Source of the DNA: an uncultured Pseudovibrio sp.
GTDB taxonomy: Bacteria > Pseudomonadota > Alphaproteobacteria > Rhizobiales > Stappiaceae
NCBI GenBank assembly: GCA_947496145.1
Contig: CANMBS010000004.1
Span: 124,001-188,000 of the forward strand
Direction of reading: 5' to 3'
Length of the DNA stretch: 64,000 nucleotides
The position numbers and the translations under genes were made by a program. Of the stretch, positions 1 through 9,822 are shown one piece after another (the first letter of the stretch is position 1; each line of letters opens with the position of its first letter). The notes below the pieces were generated by a model. That model made no database searches, was not told the DNA's origin, and saw nothing but the letters and a program-made list of their open reading frames with translations.

Positions 1-1
1 C

Positions 2-292
2 GTGACCCGTCACTACCGTCAGCACCAGAAGGGTGAAGAGACCTCCACAAACTCCATCGCATCTATCTTTGCATGGACCCGTGGTTTGGCTCACCGCGCG
101 AAACTGGACGACAACGCTGATCTGAAGAAGTTTGCTGAAACTCTTGAGCAGGTATGTATCGACACAGTTGAAAGCGGTTACATGACCAAAGATCTGGCAC
201 TGCTCGTAGGTCCGGACCAGAAGTGGCTCACCACAACCGGCTTCCTCGACAAAGTCGACGAAAACCTGCAAAAGGCAATGGCAGCTGTATAA
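2..292 (+). CDS. icd: NADP-dependent isocitrate dehydrogenase, C-terminal end (partial)
   Basis: This is the last 96 codons of a gene that begins before the window. The segment with [20 protein letters not shown] followed by AWTRGL is the highly conserved C-terminal part of the eukaryote-like, homodimeric NADP isocitrate dehydrogenase family common in alphaproteobacteria. The enzyme oxidatively decarboxylates isocitrate to 2-oxoglutarate in the TCA cycle in the cytoplasm and makes NADPH. The reading frame is open from base 2 to the stop, and a strong hairpin terminator follows at once, so the gene ends its transcript here. The family call is firm; the catalytic N-terminal region is not visible. 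Confidence 0.93.
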   Translation: MTRHYRQHQKGEETSTNSIASIFAWTRGLAHRAKLDDNADLKKFAETLEQVCIDTVESGYMTKDLALLVGPDQKWLTTTGFLDKVDENLQKAMAAV

Positions 293-314
293 GCAACGCC
301 AAAAGCTATCGATG

Positions 315-341
315 AAAAGGGTGCCCAAAGGCACCCTTTTT
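315..341 (+). terminator. Rho-independent terminator after icd
   Basis: An 11-bp perfect stem, AAAAGGGTGCC / GGCACCCTTTT, with a 4-base CAAA loop runs into five T residues, 23 bases after the icd stop. Confidence 0.9.
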
Positions 342-424
342 GCTGTTGCCCCTCACAAACAAGGGGAGCCTTTATAAGGTCCTGTTCATCTCTCTGCTTT
401 TTTCTGGAAGAAAAAGGAGAGAAA

Positions 425-1537
425 ATGAAAACCCAACTTCTGTTAATCGTGGCATCTGTACTACTGAGCAATGTGGTTCAGGCCGCAGATACCCCCATCA
501 CGGCTGAACGAAGCAGTAACTTGTACCGGCTTGAAATTCACACCAAAACTGGAGAGAAATCTCGTTTTGTTATGGATACCGGGTCAACTGGTATCATCGG
601 TTCGGCTCCCTTTTTCGGCTTGTCAAAAACTGAGCAAGACCCCCAAAAATGCCAGAAATTTCACTATAGCAGCTCAGGTAATAAATACGCTGGCTATATC
701 GTGAACAGAGATCTCACCTTCGGCACACCGGACAAAACACCAACTAAGCACCTGAAGGATTTTCCAGTCTTCGCAGCCGTACAATGGTGCCCCCAAAATG
801 CTGGTGATCCGAACTGCACCACCAAGCCACCCAGCAGCAAATGTAAAGTTAATCCGGACGTCTACATGATGGGTGTGGGTTTTGATCGGCCCGAAACTTT
901 CCCGACGAAAATTACCAATCACATCAACAAGGCGAATCCCTTCCTCAATCTGGTAGACGACAAGGGAGCACCGCTCAAAAATCAGAACTACGCACTAAGC
1001 AAAGCAAAATCTGACAAAGGTAATATCGACGTCTATCTCGCATCCGAAAAAAATCCACTCCCGGACTTGGGCATAACACTCGAACTTCCGCTCGCAGACT
1101 CCAACATTGTTCCAAATGATCTGGCTGCCCCGGAAATCCCGTTTGCCATCGTGAAGAAGTCCGACCAAACCAAAGTGTTCCCACAAGGCAAGACAGAAAA
1201 CGCCCGCCTTTTGCCAGACACAGGCATTCATTTTGGCATTGTGTCGGTCTCAGAAAGCAAAGCGCCTTGCTGCCTTTCTCCATCAAACAGTAAAGCTAAT
1301 TCGATCGACACAAAAAGCTACGAGATGCAGCTTTTCAAAACTCCCACAGATAAAAAGCCTTTTACAACATTAGAGTACGGCCCAAAACAATCATTGGGCC
1401 AGTCCGCAAGATGGTCGCTCGGTCATCCGAAGAAGAACTCCATGCTCTTCAACAGCGGTCAGTTGTTCTTCGAAAACTGCAACTACTTTTACTCCCCTCA
1501 GGAGAAACAAATCATCTTGAGCTGCGACAAAAACTAA
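425..1537 (+). CDS. Secreted pepsin-like (two-DTG) aspartic protease candidate
   Basis: A 370-residue protein with a typical signal peptide (residues 1-20, ending VVQA). After it comes VMDTGSTGI with Asp51, and much later LLPDTGIHF with Asp265. Two DTG motifs about 214 residues apart in one chain is the layout of bilobal family A1 (pepsin-like) aspartic proteases rather than of single-DTG retropepsins. MMGVGF (149-153) recalls the GILGLGF-type segment of the N-lobe. The C-terminal stretch with GQLFFENCNYFY recalls the pepsin C-lobe strand that ends in a conserved Phe/Tyr-rich turn. Ten or so cysteines suggest disulfides in the periplasm or outside. Start chosen at the ATG preceded by AAAGGAG. 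It stands alone between terminator-like sequences. Activity is inferred; the second loop (DTGIH, not DTGT/DSGT) is atypical. Confidence 0.6.
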   Translation: MKTQLLLIVASVLLSNVVQAADTPITAERSSNLYRLEIHTKTGEKSRFVMDTGSTGIIGSAPFFGLSKTEQDPQKCQKFHYSSSGNKYAGYIVNRDLTFGTPDKTPTKHLKDFPVFAAVQWCPQNAGDPNCTTKPPSSKCKVNPDVYMMGVGFDRPETFPTKITNHINKANPFLNLVDDKGAPLKNQNYALSKAKSDKGNIDVYLASEKNPLPDLGITLELPLADSNIVPNDLAAPEIPFAIVKKSDQTKVFPQGKTENARLLPDTGIHFGIVSVSESKAPCCLSPSNSKANSIDTKSYEMQLFKTPTDKKPFTTLEYGPKQSLGQSARWSLGHPKKNSMLFNSGQLFFENCNYFYSPQEKQIILSCDKN

Positions 1538-1542
1538 CCGAA

Positions 1543-1574
1543 GCTGGCCGGCTACCTCATGGAACCCGGCCAGC
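1543..1574 (+). terminator. Hairpin after the aspartic protease-like gene
   Basis: GCTGGCCGG / CCGGCCAGC, a 9-bp perfect stem with a 14-base loop, starts 6 bases after the stop codon. There is no T tract, so it may be a weak or Rho-assisted terminator. Confidence 0.4.
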
Positions 1575-1654
1575 CACAACATCAAACTGAAACCGCATTC
1601 GCAAAGCAACCTGAGAGCAGTTTCTTTCCATACTGGCACTCAGTTCATGCTTAA

Positions 1655-1945
1655 GAGGATTTCTATCATCTATTTTCAGAAGTCACTGTTATCAACGTAT
1701 ATAACGCCTCGTGGTTTTCTTGGAGCACACCCATCGGTTCTCAAAAATTCATTTCCCATCGCGGCGTGCACCAAACCTACACACGTGAAAACCTGACAAA
1801 CGAGACCTGCACCGCAGAACGCATATTTCCCCCCACCCGTTTCTTACTGGAGAACACTCTTGATTCCATGCAAACCGCATTTGATGCTGGTGCAAATGTT
1901 ATTGAGCTGGTTCCCGGCGTGTTAAACGGTAGAATCACGGAGTAA
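1655..1945 (+). pseudogene. Glycerophosphodiester phosphodiesterase N-terminal remnant
   Basis: The open frame on this strand has no start codon at its head (a stop ends at 1654). It encodes FISHRGVHQTYTRENL and then LLENTLDSMQTAFDAG followed by ANVIEL. HRG followed by a few tens of residues and then ENTL..M..A...GA..IEL is the N-terminal signature of GDPD-family phosphodiesterases. In an intact enzyme the IEL would be followed by the E-x-D metal ligands and about 200 more residues. Here the frame changes to unrelated residues after IEL and stops, running into the 3' end of the opposing channel gene. It is therefore a truncated remnant that keeps only the start of the barrel. The break point is near 1912. 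Confidence 0.7.
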
Positions 1946-3122
1946 ACTCTGCATCTTCATGGTGGGTTTCACGTTCATCAATCGCTTCATCAATAATTTT
2001 TTTTGCAATTGCAGGCTTGCGCTCCATAAAGCGTCGCAAGTCTTCCATCTTTAAAACCATAACCTGAACAGGCGTCTTGGCAACTGCACTGGCACATCGC
2101 ATCTTGCGGCTGAAAAGTGCAGCTTCGCCAAAGTGCTCTCCCTCCCCATGTAAGATGCGATGATCTTCAAAGATCTCCTCCACCTGACCGGAGGCAATGA
2201 GAAACAAACTATCCCCTTCTTCCCCCTGCTCGCAAATATATTGCCCCGCAGGTACGCTGTGCGAATGCAAAAGCTCCGTGACAGCTGCAATTTCAATAGC
2301 CGAAAGCCTTTCAAACAACGGGATCGTTGCAACCATTCCCCAGGTAATCACAAAATCACGGCTATGGATTTCACGGGCAAAAGCAGTTCCGATAATGCCA
2401 ACCGGAAGCGCAAACAGACAGTAGCCCATCAACATCACCACACTGGCAATCACCTTACCCAACGCAGTAATCGGCACCACATCGCCATACCCAACCGTTG
2501 TCAGCGTCGCAAACGCCCACCACAACGCACTTGGAATACTGCCAAAATATTCAGGCTGTACAGCATGCTCGACACTATAAAGCAGTGTGGCAGCAACAAG
2601 AGCAACACCAACAATGAGAATAAGACTGCCAATAATCGCTTTACGCTCAGCAACAACAGCAGAAACTAAAGAACTCACCGCCGGAGAGTAGCGTGCAATT
2701 TTCAAGAATCTGAAAAGACGCAGAATAACAAGAGATTTCCAACTGATGCTTGCAAAAAACAGAGAAAGCCAAAAGGGAAGCACTGCAATAAAATCAACAA
2801 GCGAAAGCGGCTGAATTGCATAAATCACCCGCGCTTTCAAAGCCCCATACTTCTTTAAGGGAGGATGCAGATCAGAAACCCACAAACGCAAAAGATATTC
2901 AACTGCAAAAACCAGTCCCGCAATAAAGTCCAAAAGAAAGATCTGAGAAACATACGCCTCCCCGATACTTGCTTCTGTCTCTAAAACCGCCAGGCCCACA
3001 TTCAGCAGAATAAACATGATCAATATGGCATCAATCCGCTGAGCGAGCTGACTTCTGGCACTACTGCGCTCCAGAAGATTATAGACCTTCAGTTTTATAG
3101 AGCTTCCCACCTGACCCCTCAC
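1935..3122 (-). CDS. Voltage-gated-type K+ channel with C-terminal cyclic-nucleotide-binding domain
   Basis: A 395-residue inner-membrane protein with six hydrophobic segments, including an S4-like helix with spaced arginines (RLFRFLKIAR, about 135-144). The pore loop carries the K+ selectivity filter TVGYGD (209-214), followed by S6. Residues ~270-365 form a cNMP-binding fold. In it GEEGDSLFLIASG and then FGEAALFSRKMRCASA (331-346) match the phosphate-binding cassette, with the ligand-binding Arg at 342. The architecture is that of the MlotiK1 family of bacterial cyclic-nucleotide-modulated K+ channels. The gene is monocistronic and convergent with the GDPD remnant, which its 3' end overlaps by about 10 bases. 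Which nucleotide gates it cannot be read from the sequence. Confidence 0.9.
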   Translation of the reverse strand: MRGQVGSSIKLKVYNLLERSSARSQLAQRIDAILIMFILLNVGLAVLETEASIGEAYVSQIFLLDFIAGLVFAVEYLLRLWVSDLHPPLKKYGALKARVIYAIQPLSLVDFIAVLPFWLSLFFASISWKSLVILRLFRFLKIARYSPAVSSLVSAVVAERKAIIGSLILIVGVALVAATLLYSVEHAVQPEYFGSIPSALWWAFATLTTVGYGDVVPITALGKVIASVVMLMGYCLFALPVGIIGTAFAREIHSRDFVITWGMVATIPLFERLSAIEIAAVTELLHSHSVPAGQYICEQGEEGDSLFLIASGQVEEIFEDHRILHGEGEHFGEAALFSRKMRCASAVAKTPVQVMVLKMEDLRRFMERKPAIAKKIIDEAIDERETHHEDAEFTP

Positions 3123-3254
3123 AGACTAACCGCAACTCTAAAGACAAGAATAAGCGCTTCTGTGATCTTCTGGCACTTATCTATCAATAGGATATGATTC
3201 TCCAACTTTACCATTTCATCGAATCTGGATGCAGCTGCCTGCAACAGACACAAA

Positions 3255-3281
3255 CAAAAAAAGGGGAGCCCAAAGCCCCCC
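3255..3281 (-). terminator. Terminator after alaS
   Basis: Read on the minus strand, a G-rich/C-rich stem (GGGGGC...GCTCCCC with one bulge) is followed by a run of seven or more T residues, about 30 bases past the alaS stop. Confidence 0.65.
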
Positions 3282-3310
3282 AATTTCATTCACAAAACTG
3301 GTATGCAGTT

Positions 3311-5971
3311 TTAAAGTGTTTCAAGATGATCCTTGATTGCAGCAATCGCGTCTTCAGCTTTGCTTGCATCAGGCCCGCCCGCCTGCGCCATGTCCGGGCG
3401 ACCACCGCCGCCACGGCCACCAAGAGCTGCAGAGCCAATACGCACAAGATCAACAGCGCTTGCAGCCTCACTCACATCCTTGGTCGCACCAACAACAATC
3501 GCAGCTTTTCCATCTTCTGCTTTGCTGATCAGAACAACAACACCAGACCCGATTGCCGTTTTGCCTTCATCAGCAACAGACTTAAGATCTTTAGGGTTGA
3601 TACCTTCAAGAACACGCGCCATCAGCTTAAACTTACCAGCTTCAGTAACACCAGCGTCACCGCCAGCGCCGCCTCCGCCCATCGCAAGCTTCTTCTTCGC
3701 TTCAGCCAGCTCACGTTCAAGCTTCTTACGCTCGTCCAGAAGGCCAGCGATACGGGAAGGAACATCAGCGGCAGAAACCTTCAGCAACCCAGCGGTCTCG
3801 CGCATCAGCGCATCCTGTTCTGCCAGATATTTACGCGCTTCATCACCCGTCAAAGCTTCAATACGGCGAACACCAGCAGCAACAGCTCCTTCAGAAACAA
3901 CTGTGACAAGACCGATATCACCAGTGCGCTTTACATGCGTTCCACCACAAAGTTCAACAGAATAAGCCTTACCGGCCTTTTCGCCCATTGTAGCCGTACC
4001 CATGGAAACCACACGTACTTCATCGCCGTATTTCTCACCAAACAGCGCCATCGCACCAGCTTCAATCGCCTCATCAACTTCCATAAGAGAAGTCTCGACA
4101 GGACCATTTTGAAGCACGATCTCGTTAGCCAAAGCCTCAACCTTTGAGGTTTCATCAGCACTCACAGGCTTTGGGTGAGAAAAGTCAAAACGCAACCGCT
4201 CTGGTGTGACCAAAGATCCCTTCTGCGCCACGTGTGTTCCAAGCACCTGGCGCAGCGCTTCATGCACAAGGTGAGTTGCGGAGTGATTGGAGCGGATTGA
4301 ACTGCGGCGGGCATGATCCACGACCAGCTCAAGCGCATCATCCACTTTAACTTCACCGCTTTCCACACGCACTGAATGCACGAACAGGCCATCTGCCTTT
4401 TTCTGCGTATTGGTGACCCTAAGAGACACGCCTTCCCCAGCCATTGTGCCGCAGTCGCCAACCTGACCGCCAGATTCGCCATAAAACGGTGTCTGATTCA
4501 GGATCAGTGAGCCCTCTTCCCCTTGTTTCAATGAGGTTACTTCCTCACCATCTTTAACAAGCATCAGAACCACGCCCTCAGCTTTCTCGGTTTCATAACC
4601 AAGAAACTCAGAGGCACCAGCCTTCTCTTTGAGAGCAAACCAGATCGCATCCGTCGCAGCATCACCAGACCCGGCCCACGCAGCACGTGCTTCCGCGCGC
4701 TGGCGTTCCATCGCAGCATTAAAACCTTCAGTATCAACCGCAATCTCTCGACCACGCAGTGCATCCTGCGTCAGGTCCAGCGGAAAACCGTAGGTGTCAT
4801 AAAGCTTAAACGCCGTCTCGCCATCAAGTCGATCACCGGACCCAAGTGAACCGGTTGCATCCTCCAGCAGCCCGAGACCACGTTCAAGAGTTTTGATGAA
4901 ACGCTTTTCTTCAAGTTGAATGGTCTCTTCAATGAGCTTCTCAGCACGGGGCAACTCAGGGAAAGCCTGTCCCATTTCACGAACAAGTGTCGGCAACATC
5001 TTAAAGATAACCGGCTCTTTAGCACCAAGCAGGTTGGCATGACGCATCGCCCGGCGCATGATACGCCGCAACACATATCCGCGTCCTTCATTGGAGGGAA
5101 GAACACCATCTGCAATTAAAAACGCCATAGAACGCAGATGGTCTGCAATAACGCGATGGCTGGCCTGTGCCTTACCTTCAGCTTCTACACCAGTAAGATG
5201 TTCGGAATTCGCAATCAGGGCCTTAAACAGGTCGATCTCGTAGTTATTATGCACTCCCTGCATAATAGCCGCAAAACGCTCAAGCCCCATACCAGTATCG
5301 ATTGAAGGCCGGGGCAAGTCGATACGCCTGTCCGCCAGCTGCTCATACTGCATGAACACGAGGTTCCAGATCTCAATGAAGCGATCACCATCTTCCTCCG
5401 GAGAGCCTGGAGGACCACCCCAAATCTGTTCGCCATGATCATAAAAGATCTCGGAGCATGGGCCGCAAGGACCAGTATCACCCATTGCCCAGAAGTTATC
5501 TGATGTAGGAATACGAATGATCTTATCATCCGCAAAACCAGTCAGCTTCTTCCAGATTTTAAACGCTTCATCATCCTCAGAATATACGGTTACAAGAAGT
5601 TTCTCAGCAGGAAGGCCGTATTCTTTAGTGATCAGATTCCAGGCGAGCTCAATTGCGTTTTCCTTGAAATAATCGCCGAAGGAGAAGTTTCCCAGCATTT
5701 CAAAGAAAGTGTGGTGACGCGCTGTGTAGCCAACATTGTCCAAATCATTGTGTTTACCACCTGCCCTAACACACTTCTGAGAGGAAGTGGCGCGTACGTA
5801 GTCACGCTTTTCCAGGCCGGTAAACACATTTTTAAACGGAACCATACCCGCATTGGTAAACATCAATGTGGGATCATTTCGTGGCACCAATGGGCTGGAC
5901 GGTACAACCTCGTGCCCGTTTCTTGCAAAGTAGTCGAGAAAAGCCGACCGAATTTCGTTGACGCCACTCAT
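3311..5971 (-). CDS. alaS: Alanyl-tRNA synthetase
   Basis: An 886-residue class II aminoacyl-tRNA synthetase of normal length (E. coli 876), cytoplasmic, charging tRNA-Ala. The N-terminal catalytic core opens with [20 protein letters not shown] and [13 protein letters not shown]. The editing domain has the zinc-site pattern HSATH (His563, His567) and CGGTH (Cys675, His679). The C-terminal DHHA1/oligomerisation part (about 740-886) includes a Gly-rich linker and the family motif [16 protein letters not shown]. It starts at the ATG giving [15 protein letters not shown], the usual family N-terminus. It lies downstream of recA on the same strand, the frequent alphaproteobacterial order, but recA has its own terminator, so transcription is probably separate. 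Confidence 0.98.
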   Translation of the reverse strand: MSGVNEIRSAFLDYFARNGHEVVPSSPLVPRNDPTLMFTNAGMVPFKNVFTGLEKRDYVRATSSQKCVRAGGKHNDLDNVGYTARHHTFFEMLGNFSFGDYFKENAIELAWNLITKEYGLPAEKLLVTVYSEDDEAFKIWKKLTGFADDKIIRIPTSDNFWAMGDTGPCGPCSEIFYDHGEQIWGGPPGSPEEDGDRFIEIWNLVFMQYEQLADRRIDLPRPSIDTGMGLERFAAIMQGVHNNYEIDLFKALIANSEHLTGVEAEGKAQASHRVIADHLRSMAFLIADGVLPSNEGRGYVLRRIMRRAMRHANLLGAKEPVIFKMLPTLVREMGQAFPELPRAEKLIEETIQLEEKRFIKTLERGLGLLEDATGSLGSGDRLDGETAFKLYDTYGFPLDLTQDALRGREIAVDTEGFNAAMERQRAEARAAWAGSGDAATDAIWFALKEKAGASEFLGYETEKAEGVVLMLVKDGEEVTSLKQGEEGSLILNQTPFYGESGGQVGDCGTMAGEGVSLRVTNTQKKADGLFVHSVRVESGEVKVDDALELVVDHARRSSIRSNHSATHLVHEALRQVLGTHVAQKGSLVTPERLRFDFSHPKPVSADETSKVEALANEIVLQNGPVETSLMEVDEAIEAGAMALFGEKYGDEVRVVSMGTATMGEKAGKAYSVELCGGTHVKRTGDIGLVTVVSEGAVAAGVRRIEALTGDEARKYLAEQDALMRETAGLLKVSAADVPSRIAGLLDERKKLERELAEAKKKLAMGGGGAGGDAGVTEAGKFKLMARVLEGINPKDLKSVADEGKTAIGSGVVVLISKAEDGKAAIVVGATKDVSEAASAVDLVRIGSAALGGRGGGGRPDMAQAGGPDASKAEDAIAAIKDHLETL

Positions 5972-6123
5972 AGGTCTAGATGTCCGTCTCGTTTCTTAAT
6001 GGGCAACCTTGTGAACAAACACAGCCGCCAGATTGCAGGGGTATGTACATCGAAGCAGACGCACAAAAATTAGTATCTGCCGCGTTTTAGCCATCTGTGG
6101 CAACTCTGTCCATAAATCCCTAC

Positions 6124-6152
6124 AAAAAAAGAGGCTGGATCAATCCAGCCTC
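6124..6152 (-). terminator. Terminator after recA
   Basis: On the minus strand GAGGCTGG / CCAGCCTC with a short ATTGAT-type loop is followed by seven T residues, 9 bases after the recA stop. Confidence 0.9.
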
Positions 6153-6160
6153 TCAAAACT

Positions 6161-7225
6161 CTATTGGTTTTCCGCAGTTTTTTCCGGGTCATCAATCGCC
6201 TCAGCAATCAACCCCGCGTTTTGCCGGATAGCAAGCTCAATTTCATCAGCGAGTTCAGGGTTTTCTCGCAGGAAGGTTTTAGAATTTTCCCTGCCTTGCC
6301 CAAGTCTCTGACTGTTATACGAGAACCAGGCACCAGATTTTTCAACAATGCCCCCTTTAACACCAAGATCCAGCAGTTCTCCCATTTTGGAAATGCCTTC
6401 ACCATAAATGATGTCAAACTCAACCTGCTTGAATGGAGGAGCCAGCTTATTTTTGACAACCTTCACACGGGTCTGGTTACCAACGATTTCGTCACGGTCC
6501 TTAATCGCGCCAATACGGCGGATATCAAGACGTACAGAGGCGTAAAACTTAAGCGCATTACCACCGGTCGTTGTCTCAGGGGATCCAAACATCACACCGA
6601 TCTTCATGCGAATCTGGTTGATGAAGATCACCATAGTATTCGATTTTGAAATCGAAGCCGTCAGCTTACGCAAAGCCTGACTCATCAGGCGCGCCTGAAG
6701 TCCGGGAAGCGAGTCGCCCATTTCCCCTTCAAGCTCAGCTTTTGGCGTTAGTGCTGCAACAGAATCGATGACAAGAACGTCAATCGCACCTGAGCGCACC
6801 AGCGTATCAGCGATTTCCAGTGCCTGCTCTCCAGCGTCAGGCTGCGAGATCAGCAGGTCATCAATGTTCACGCCAAGCTTTCGCGCATAAACCGGATCCA
6901 GCGCATGCTCCGCATCAACAAAGGCGCAAATTCCACCTTCTCGTTGTGCAGAAGCCACGGTATGCAACGCCAGCGTTGTCTTACCAGAACTCTCAGGCCC
7001 ATAGATCTCGATAATCCGCCCTTTAGGCAATCCGCCGATACCAAGACCAATGTCCAGGCTCAGCGATCCGGTCGAAACACTCTGTATCTCAACCGCCTGG
7101 CCCTGCCCCATGCGCATAATGGAGCCTTTACCAAAAGCTCGTTCAATTTGGGAAAGTGCTGCATCCAGCGCTTTATTTTTGTCCATCTGATTGCCCTCAA
7201 CAAGGCGAAGTGAAGTTTGTGCCAT
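6161..7225 (-). CDS. recA: Recombinase RecA
   Basis: A 354-residue ATP-dependent DNA strand-exchange protein that also triggers LexA self-cleavage. Walker A GPESSGKT is at 76-83, and the conserved [20 protein letters not shown] segment is present. The N-terminus [20 protein letters not shown] matches alphaproteobacterial RecA proteins, which supports the first ATG. An internal ATG (codon 14) has the better Shine-Dalgarno (GAGGG), so a shorter product is possible. A GTTC-N7-GTTC box lies 121 bases upstream, as expected for SOS control in this class. A strong terminator closes the gene. Confidence 0.98.
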   Translation of the reverse strand: MAQTSLRLVEGNQMDKNKALDAALSQIERAFGKGSIMRMGQGQAVEIQSVSTGSLSLDIGLGIGGLPKGRIIEIYGPESSGKTTLALHTVASAQREGGICAFVDAEHALDPVYARKLGVNIDDLLISQPDAGEQALEIADTLVRSGAIDVLVIDSVAALTPKAELEGEMGDSLPGLQARLMSQALRKLTASISKSNTMVIFINQIRMKIGVMFGSPETTTGGNALKFYASVRLDIRRIGAIKDRDEIVGNQTRVKVVKNKLAPPFKQVEFDIIYGEGISKMGELLDLGVKGGIVEKSGAWFSYNSQRLGQGRENSKTFLRENPELADEIELAIRQNAGLIAEAIDDPEKTAENQ

Positions 7226-7275
7226 ACGTTCTCATCCCTTATTTCATGATGGACGTGCAGTTTCAAAGTCAGTTA

Positions 7276-7304
7276 TTTGTACTCATTTTGTTCCAATTTG
7301 ACAA
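7276..7304 (-). promoter_or_regulatory. Possible sigma-70 promoter of recA
   Basis: On the minus strand TTGTCA, 17 bases, then TACAAA lies about 50 bases before the recA start. The -35 matches 5 of 6 consensus bases and the -10 matches 4 of 6. It is supported only by sequence similarity. Confidence 0.35.
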
Positions 7305-7345
7305 CACCATATAACTCACTAATAAAAATACATGATTTCCAAAGC

Positions 7346-7360
7346 GTTCTCTTCCTGTTC
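7346..7360 (-). promoter_or_regulatory. SOS (LexA) box upstream of recA
   Basis: GTTC-TCTTCCT-GTTC on the plus strand (GAAC-N7-GAAC on the minus strand) is the direct-repeat LexA box described for alphaproteobacteria. It lies in the intergenic space between the divergent recA and psuK genes. Confidence 0.8.
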
Positions 7361-7521
7361 AGTATGTAGATAACTTTTCATTGCAACCGTCAGGAACGTA
7401 AAGTTGGAATCAGCAGCAGCAAAACACCATCTGGTACATCACCCACAGTCAGTATTTATTCGCCCCTTGCACAGGTCAGGTCTATTGCATATCAACGATA
7501 TTTTAGTGCCGGGAGGGTGAG

Positions 7522-8451
7522 TTGGCCTTAACAAATAAAAAAGTCGGCGTGATTGGTGCCATCCACCTGGATCGAATAGCTCATGCTGACCGTCCATTTA
7601 AACCTGACACATCAACACCCGGCAAAATCACGGCTTGCGCTGGTGGTGTTGGCGCCAACATCGCACGCGCGATGGCAAGACTCGGCATGAAGCCGATCAT
7701 GCATGGTTGTCTGGGAAGTGATGCTGATGGCACCTACCTGCGCGAAATTCTCAGTAATTGTGATATTGATACATCCTGCATAAAGACTATTGATGGCGGG
7801 CGGACTGGCTCTTATCTCGCGCTCCATAACCCGGATGGAACCCTGTTTTCTGCAATTTCTGACAGTGAGATTACATCAGAAGTCAAATTTTCAGAGGATC
7901 ACCCGATTCCTCAGGCGCTCCAGAACTGTAATGTCTGGCTTTGTGAGACCAATCTGGAAGAAGAAACGCTTTTAAAGCTTGCTCAGGCGAAAGGTCACCG
8001 GACCCTTGCCGCAGATACCGTCTCCATAGCCAAAGCTCCAAAGCTTAAGCCATTACTTTCAAAGATCGATATTCTCTTTACCAACACTGATGAGGCGGCA
8101 GCCTTGTTAAACTGCAAGCCAGACGACCTGCCCCCCGAAAACCTTGCAGAAAAACTTGCGGAAACTGGGGTACGCACCGTACTGCTAAGCAATGCAGACA
8201 AACCTTTAACACTGTTTAAAGACGGTCGCATCAGCACACACACGCCTCATCCAGTCATAGCGGTAGATGTGACTGGTGCTGGCGATGCATTTATTGCTGG
8301 TTTCCTTTATGAATACTGCCTTAAAGAAGACCCTGTTTGCGCAGTAAACAGCGGTTTGGCCGCTGCATCAATTACAGTGGAGGCAACTGGCGCAGCTCCT
8401 CAAACCCTTTCACCTCAATCGCTTAAAGCGCGCGTATTAGAGCATATCTAA
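7522..8451 (+). CDS. psuK: Pseudouridine kinase (PfkB family)
   Basis: A 309-residue cytoplasmic ribokinase-fold kinase. The N-terminal PfkB glycine motif GGVGANIARAMARLG (41-55) and the C-terminal signature DVTGAGDAFIAGF (249-261), with catalytic Asp255, are intact. The next gene, 31 bases downstream, is pseudouridine-5'-phosphate glycosidase. This makes pseudouridine the likely substrate: PsuK phosphorylates it and PsuG splits the C-C glycosidic bond to uracil and ribose 5-phosphate. The start is TTG, preceded by a strong GGGAGGG at the right distance; no in-frame ATG precedes the PfkB fold. Specificity is inferred from the neighbour. Confidence 0.9.
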   Translation: MALTNKKVGVIGAIHLDRIAHADRPFKPDTSTPGKITACAGGVGANIARAMARLGMKPIMHGCLGSDADGTYLREILSNCDIDTSCIKTIDGGRTGSYLALHNPDGTLFSAISDSEITSEVKFSEDHPIPQALQNCNVWLCETNLEEETLLKLAQAKGHRTLAADTVSIAKAPKLKPLLSKIDILFTNTDEAAALLNCKPDDLPPENLAEKLAETGVRTVLLSNADKPLTLFKDGRISTHTPHPVIAVDVTGAGDAFIAGFLYEYCLKEDPVCAVNSGLAAASITVEATGAAPQTLSPQSLKARVLEHI

Positions 8452-8482
8452 GCATCAGCAACATACAAACACTGGGAAAACC

Positions 8483-9391
8483 ATGGGAAATTCAATAAAA
8501 ATTCATCACTCCAAAGAAGTCGCAGACGCTCTGGCCAGGGGTGTGCCAGTCGTAGCTCTCGAATCTACAATTATTACCCATGGCATGCCATACCCACAAA
8601 ATGTTGAAACTGCGCGGGAAGTTGAGCAAATCATCCGCGACGGAGGTGCAGTGCCAGCAACTATTGCTGTACTTGGTGGGCAACTTCATGTTGGCCTCGA
8701 AGACAGCACACTTGAAGAGCTTGCAAACGCTAAGAATGTAATGAAATGCTCCCGCGCGGATCTTTCATTCGCGATGGCGCTGGGGAAAAATGGCTCCACA
8801 ACAGTCGCAGCAACCATGATGGCCGCCCATGCAGCAGGTATTAAAGTGTTTGCGACAGGCGGCATCGGCGGTGTTCACAAAGGAGCAGAAGGCACCTTCG
8901 ACATCTCCGCCGACCTTGATGAATTATCACGTACACCCGTCTGTGTGGTTTGTGCCGGTGCAAAGGCTCTTTTGGACATTCCTAAAACACTTGAAGTTCT
9001 GGAAACACGCGGTGTTCCGGTTGTGGGCTACGAGTGCGACAATGTCCCCGCTTTCTGGTCAAGAGACTCAAACATCAAGGCACCATATCGCCTGGACGAG
9101 GCAACTGACATCGCCAAATTCATCCAGTTTCGCGAAAAGTTTGGCGATCACGGCGGCGTACTGATAACAAATCCGGTCCCGGTTGAAGACGAAATCCCTT
9201 CCGAAGAAATGCAAGTCTTTATTGATGCGTCCATCGAAGCGGCGGAACAGCAAACCATAACAGGCAAAGCTGTGACCCCGTTTGTTCTGCAGGATATCTT
9301 TGAGCGAACTAAGGGACGCAGCCTGGCAACCAACATTGCGCTGGTAAAAAACAATGCGAAACTTGCTGCAAAAATCGCCTGCGGTCTCTAA
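8483..9391 (+). CDS. psuG: Pseudouridine-5'-phosphate glycosidase
   Basis: A 302-residue protein of the IndA/PsuG family and of normal length. Recognisable family segments are PVVALESTIITHGMPYPQN near the N-terminus, FATGGIGGVHKGAEGTFDIS in the middle (metal/substrate loop), and GYECDNVPAFWSRDS. The lysine-rich active-site region and the C-terminal GKAVTPFVLQ motif are present. It reversibly cleaves the C-C glycosidic bond of pseudouridine 5'-phosphate in RNA nucleoside salvage. It forms a two-gene operon with psuK. ATG start 31 bases after the psuK stop. Confidence 0.96.
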   Translation: MGNSIKIHHSKEVADALARGVPVVALESTIITHGMPYPQNVETAREVEQIIRDGGAVPATIAVLGGQLHVGLEDSTLEELANAKNVMKCSRADLSFAMALGKNGSTTVAATMMAAHAAGIKVFATGGIGGVHKGAEGTFDISADLDELSRTPVCVVCAGAKALLDIPKTLEVLETRGVPVVGYECDNVPAFWSRDSNIKAPYRLDEATDIAKFIQFREKFGDHGGVLITNPVPVEDEIPSEEMQVFIDASIEAAEQQTITGKAVTPFVLQDIFERTKGRSLATNIALVKNNAKLAAKIACGL

Positions 9392-9822
9392 ACGCTTCAA
9401 AGCTTAATTTTGCTTTATTCACCCATACCGATAGGATGCGCTCAGCTTAAAAGTCGTGCGCATCCTTCAATACATTAAACATAATATATAAAACAACCAG
9501 TTAACTCGGAAATTTGCAAGTTTGCAATGCTGCTATCAGAGACAGAAACACCTCACCAGCACTGATATGACGCCCCCCGGCAATAAAGATTACGTTGTTT
9601 TTCGCCACTAATTATTTTAGTTGTCTTGTTACTCGCAAATTTAAATCACTGTGTTTTTATTGGTGCATCTGCATTGTAGCCATCGAGTGCTCATTAAAAC
9701 GCCATCAGGCAAGCATATGCGAAAAGGCTAACCTGATAATTTGGTTGGCTCTTTAAACTCACGCCTAACAAAATTTCGCGGTTAGCATAACAACTCGATC
9801 TGTGCTCCGCAGGATTTACGCT
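9392..9822. other. Gene-free stretch between psuG and the lipoprotein gene
   Basis: About 430 AT-rich bases with no supported reading frame. It contains one imperfect terminator-like hairpin near its left end (listed separately). Nothing else is recognised; the promoter of the lipoprotein gene should lie in its right half. Confidence 0.6.
9434..9465 (+). terminator. Weak hairpin after psuG
   Basis: GGATGCGC / GCGCATCC, an 8-bp perfect stem with a 16-base loop followed by only TTCAA. It is 42 bases after the psuG stop; a possible terminator without a proper T tract. Confidence 0.35.

Noticed and set aside
3194-4147. 317-codon plus-strand frame over alaS
   Set aside because: It runs antisense to the certain alaS gene, has low-complexity composition and no family resemblance.
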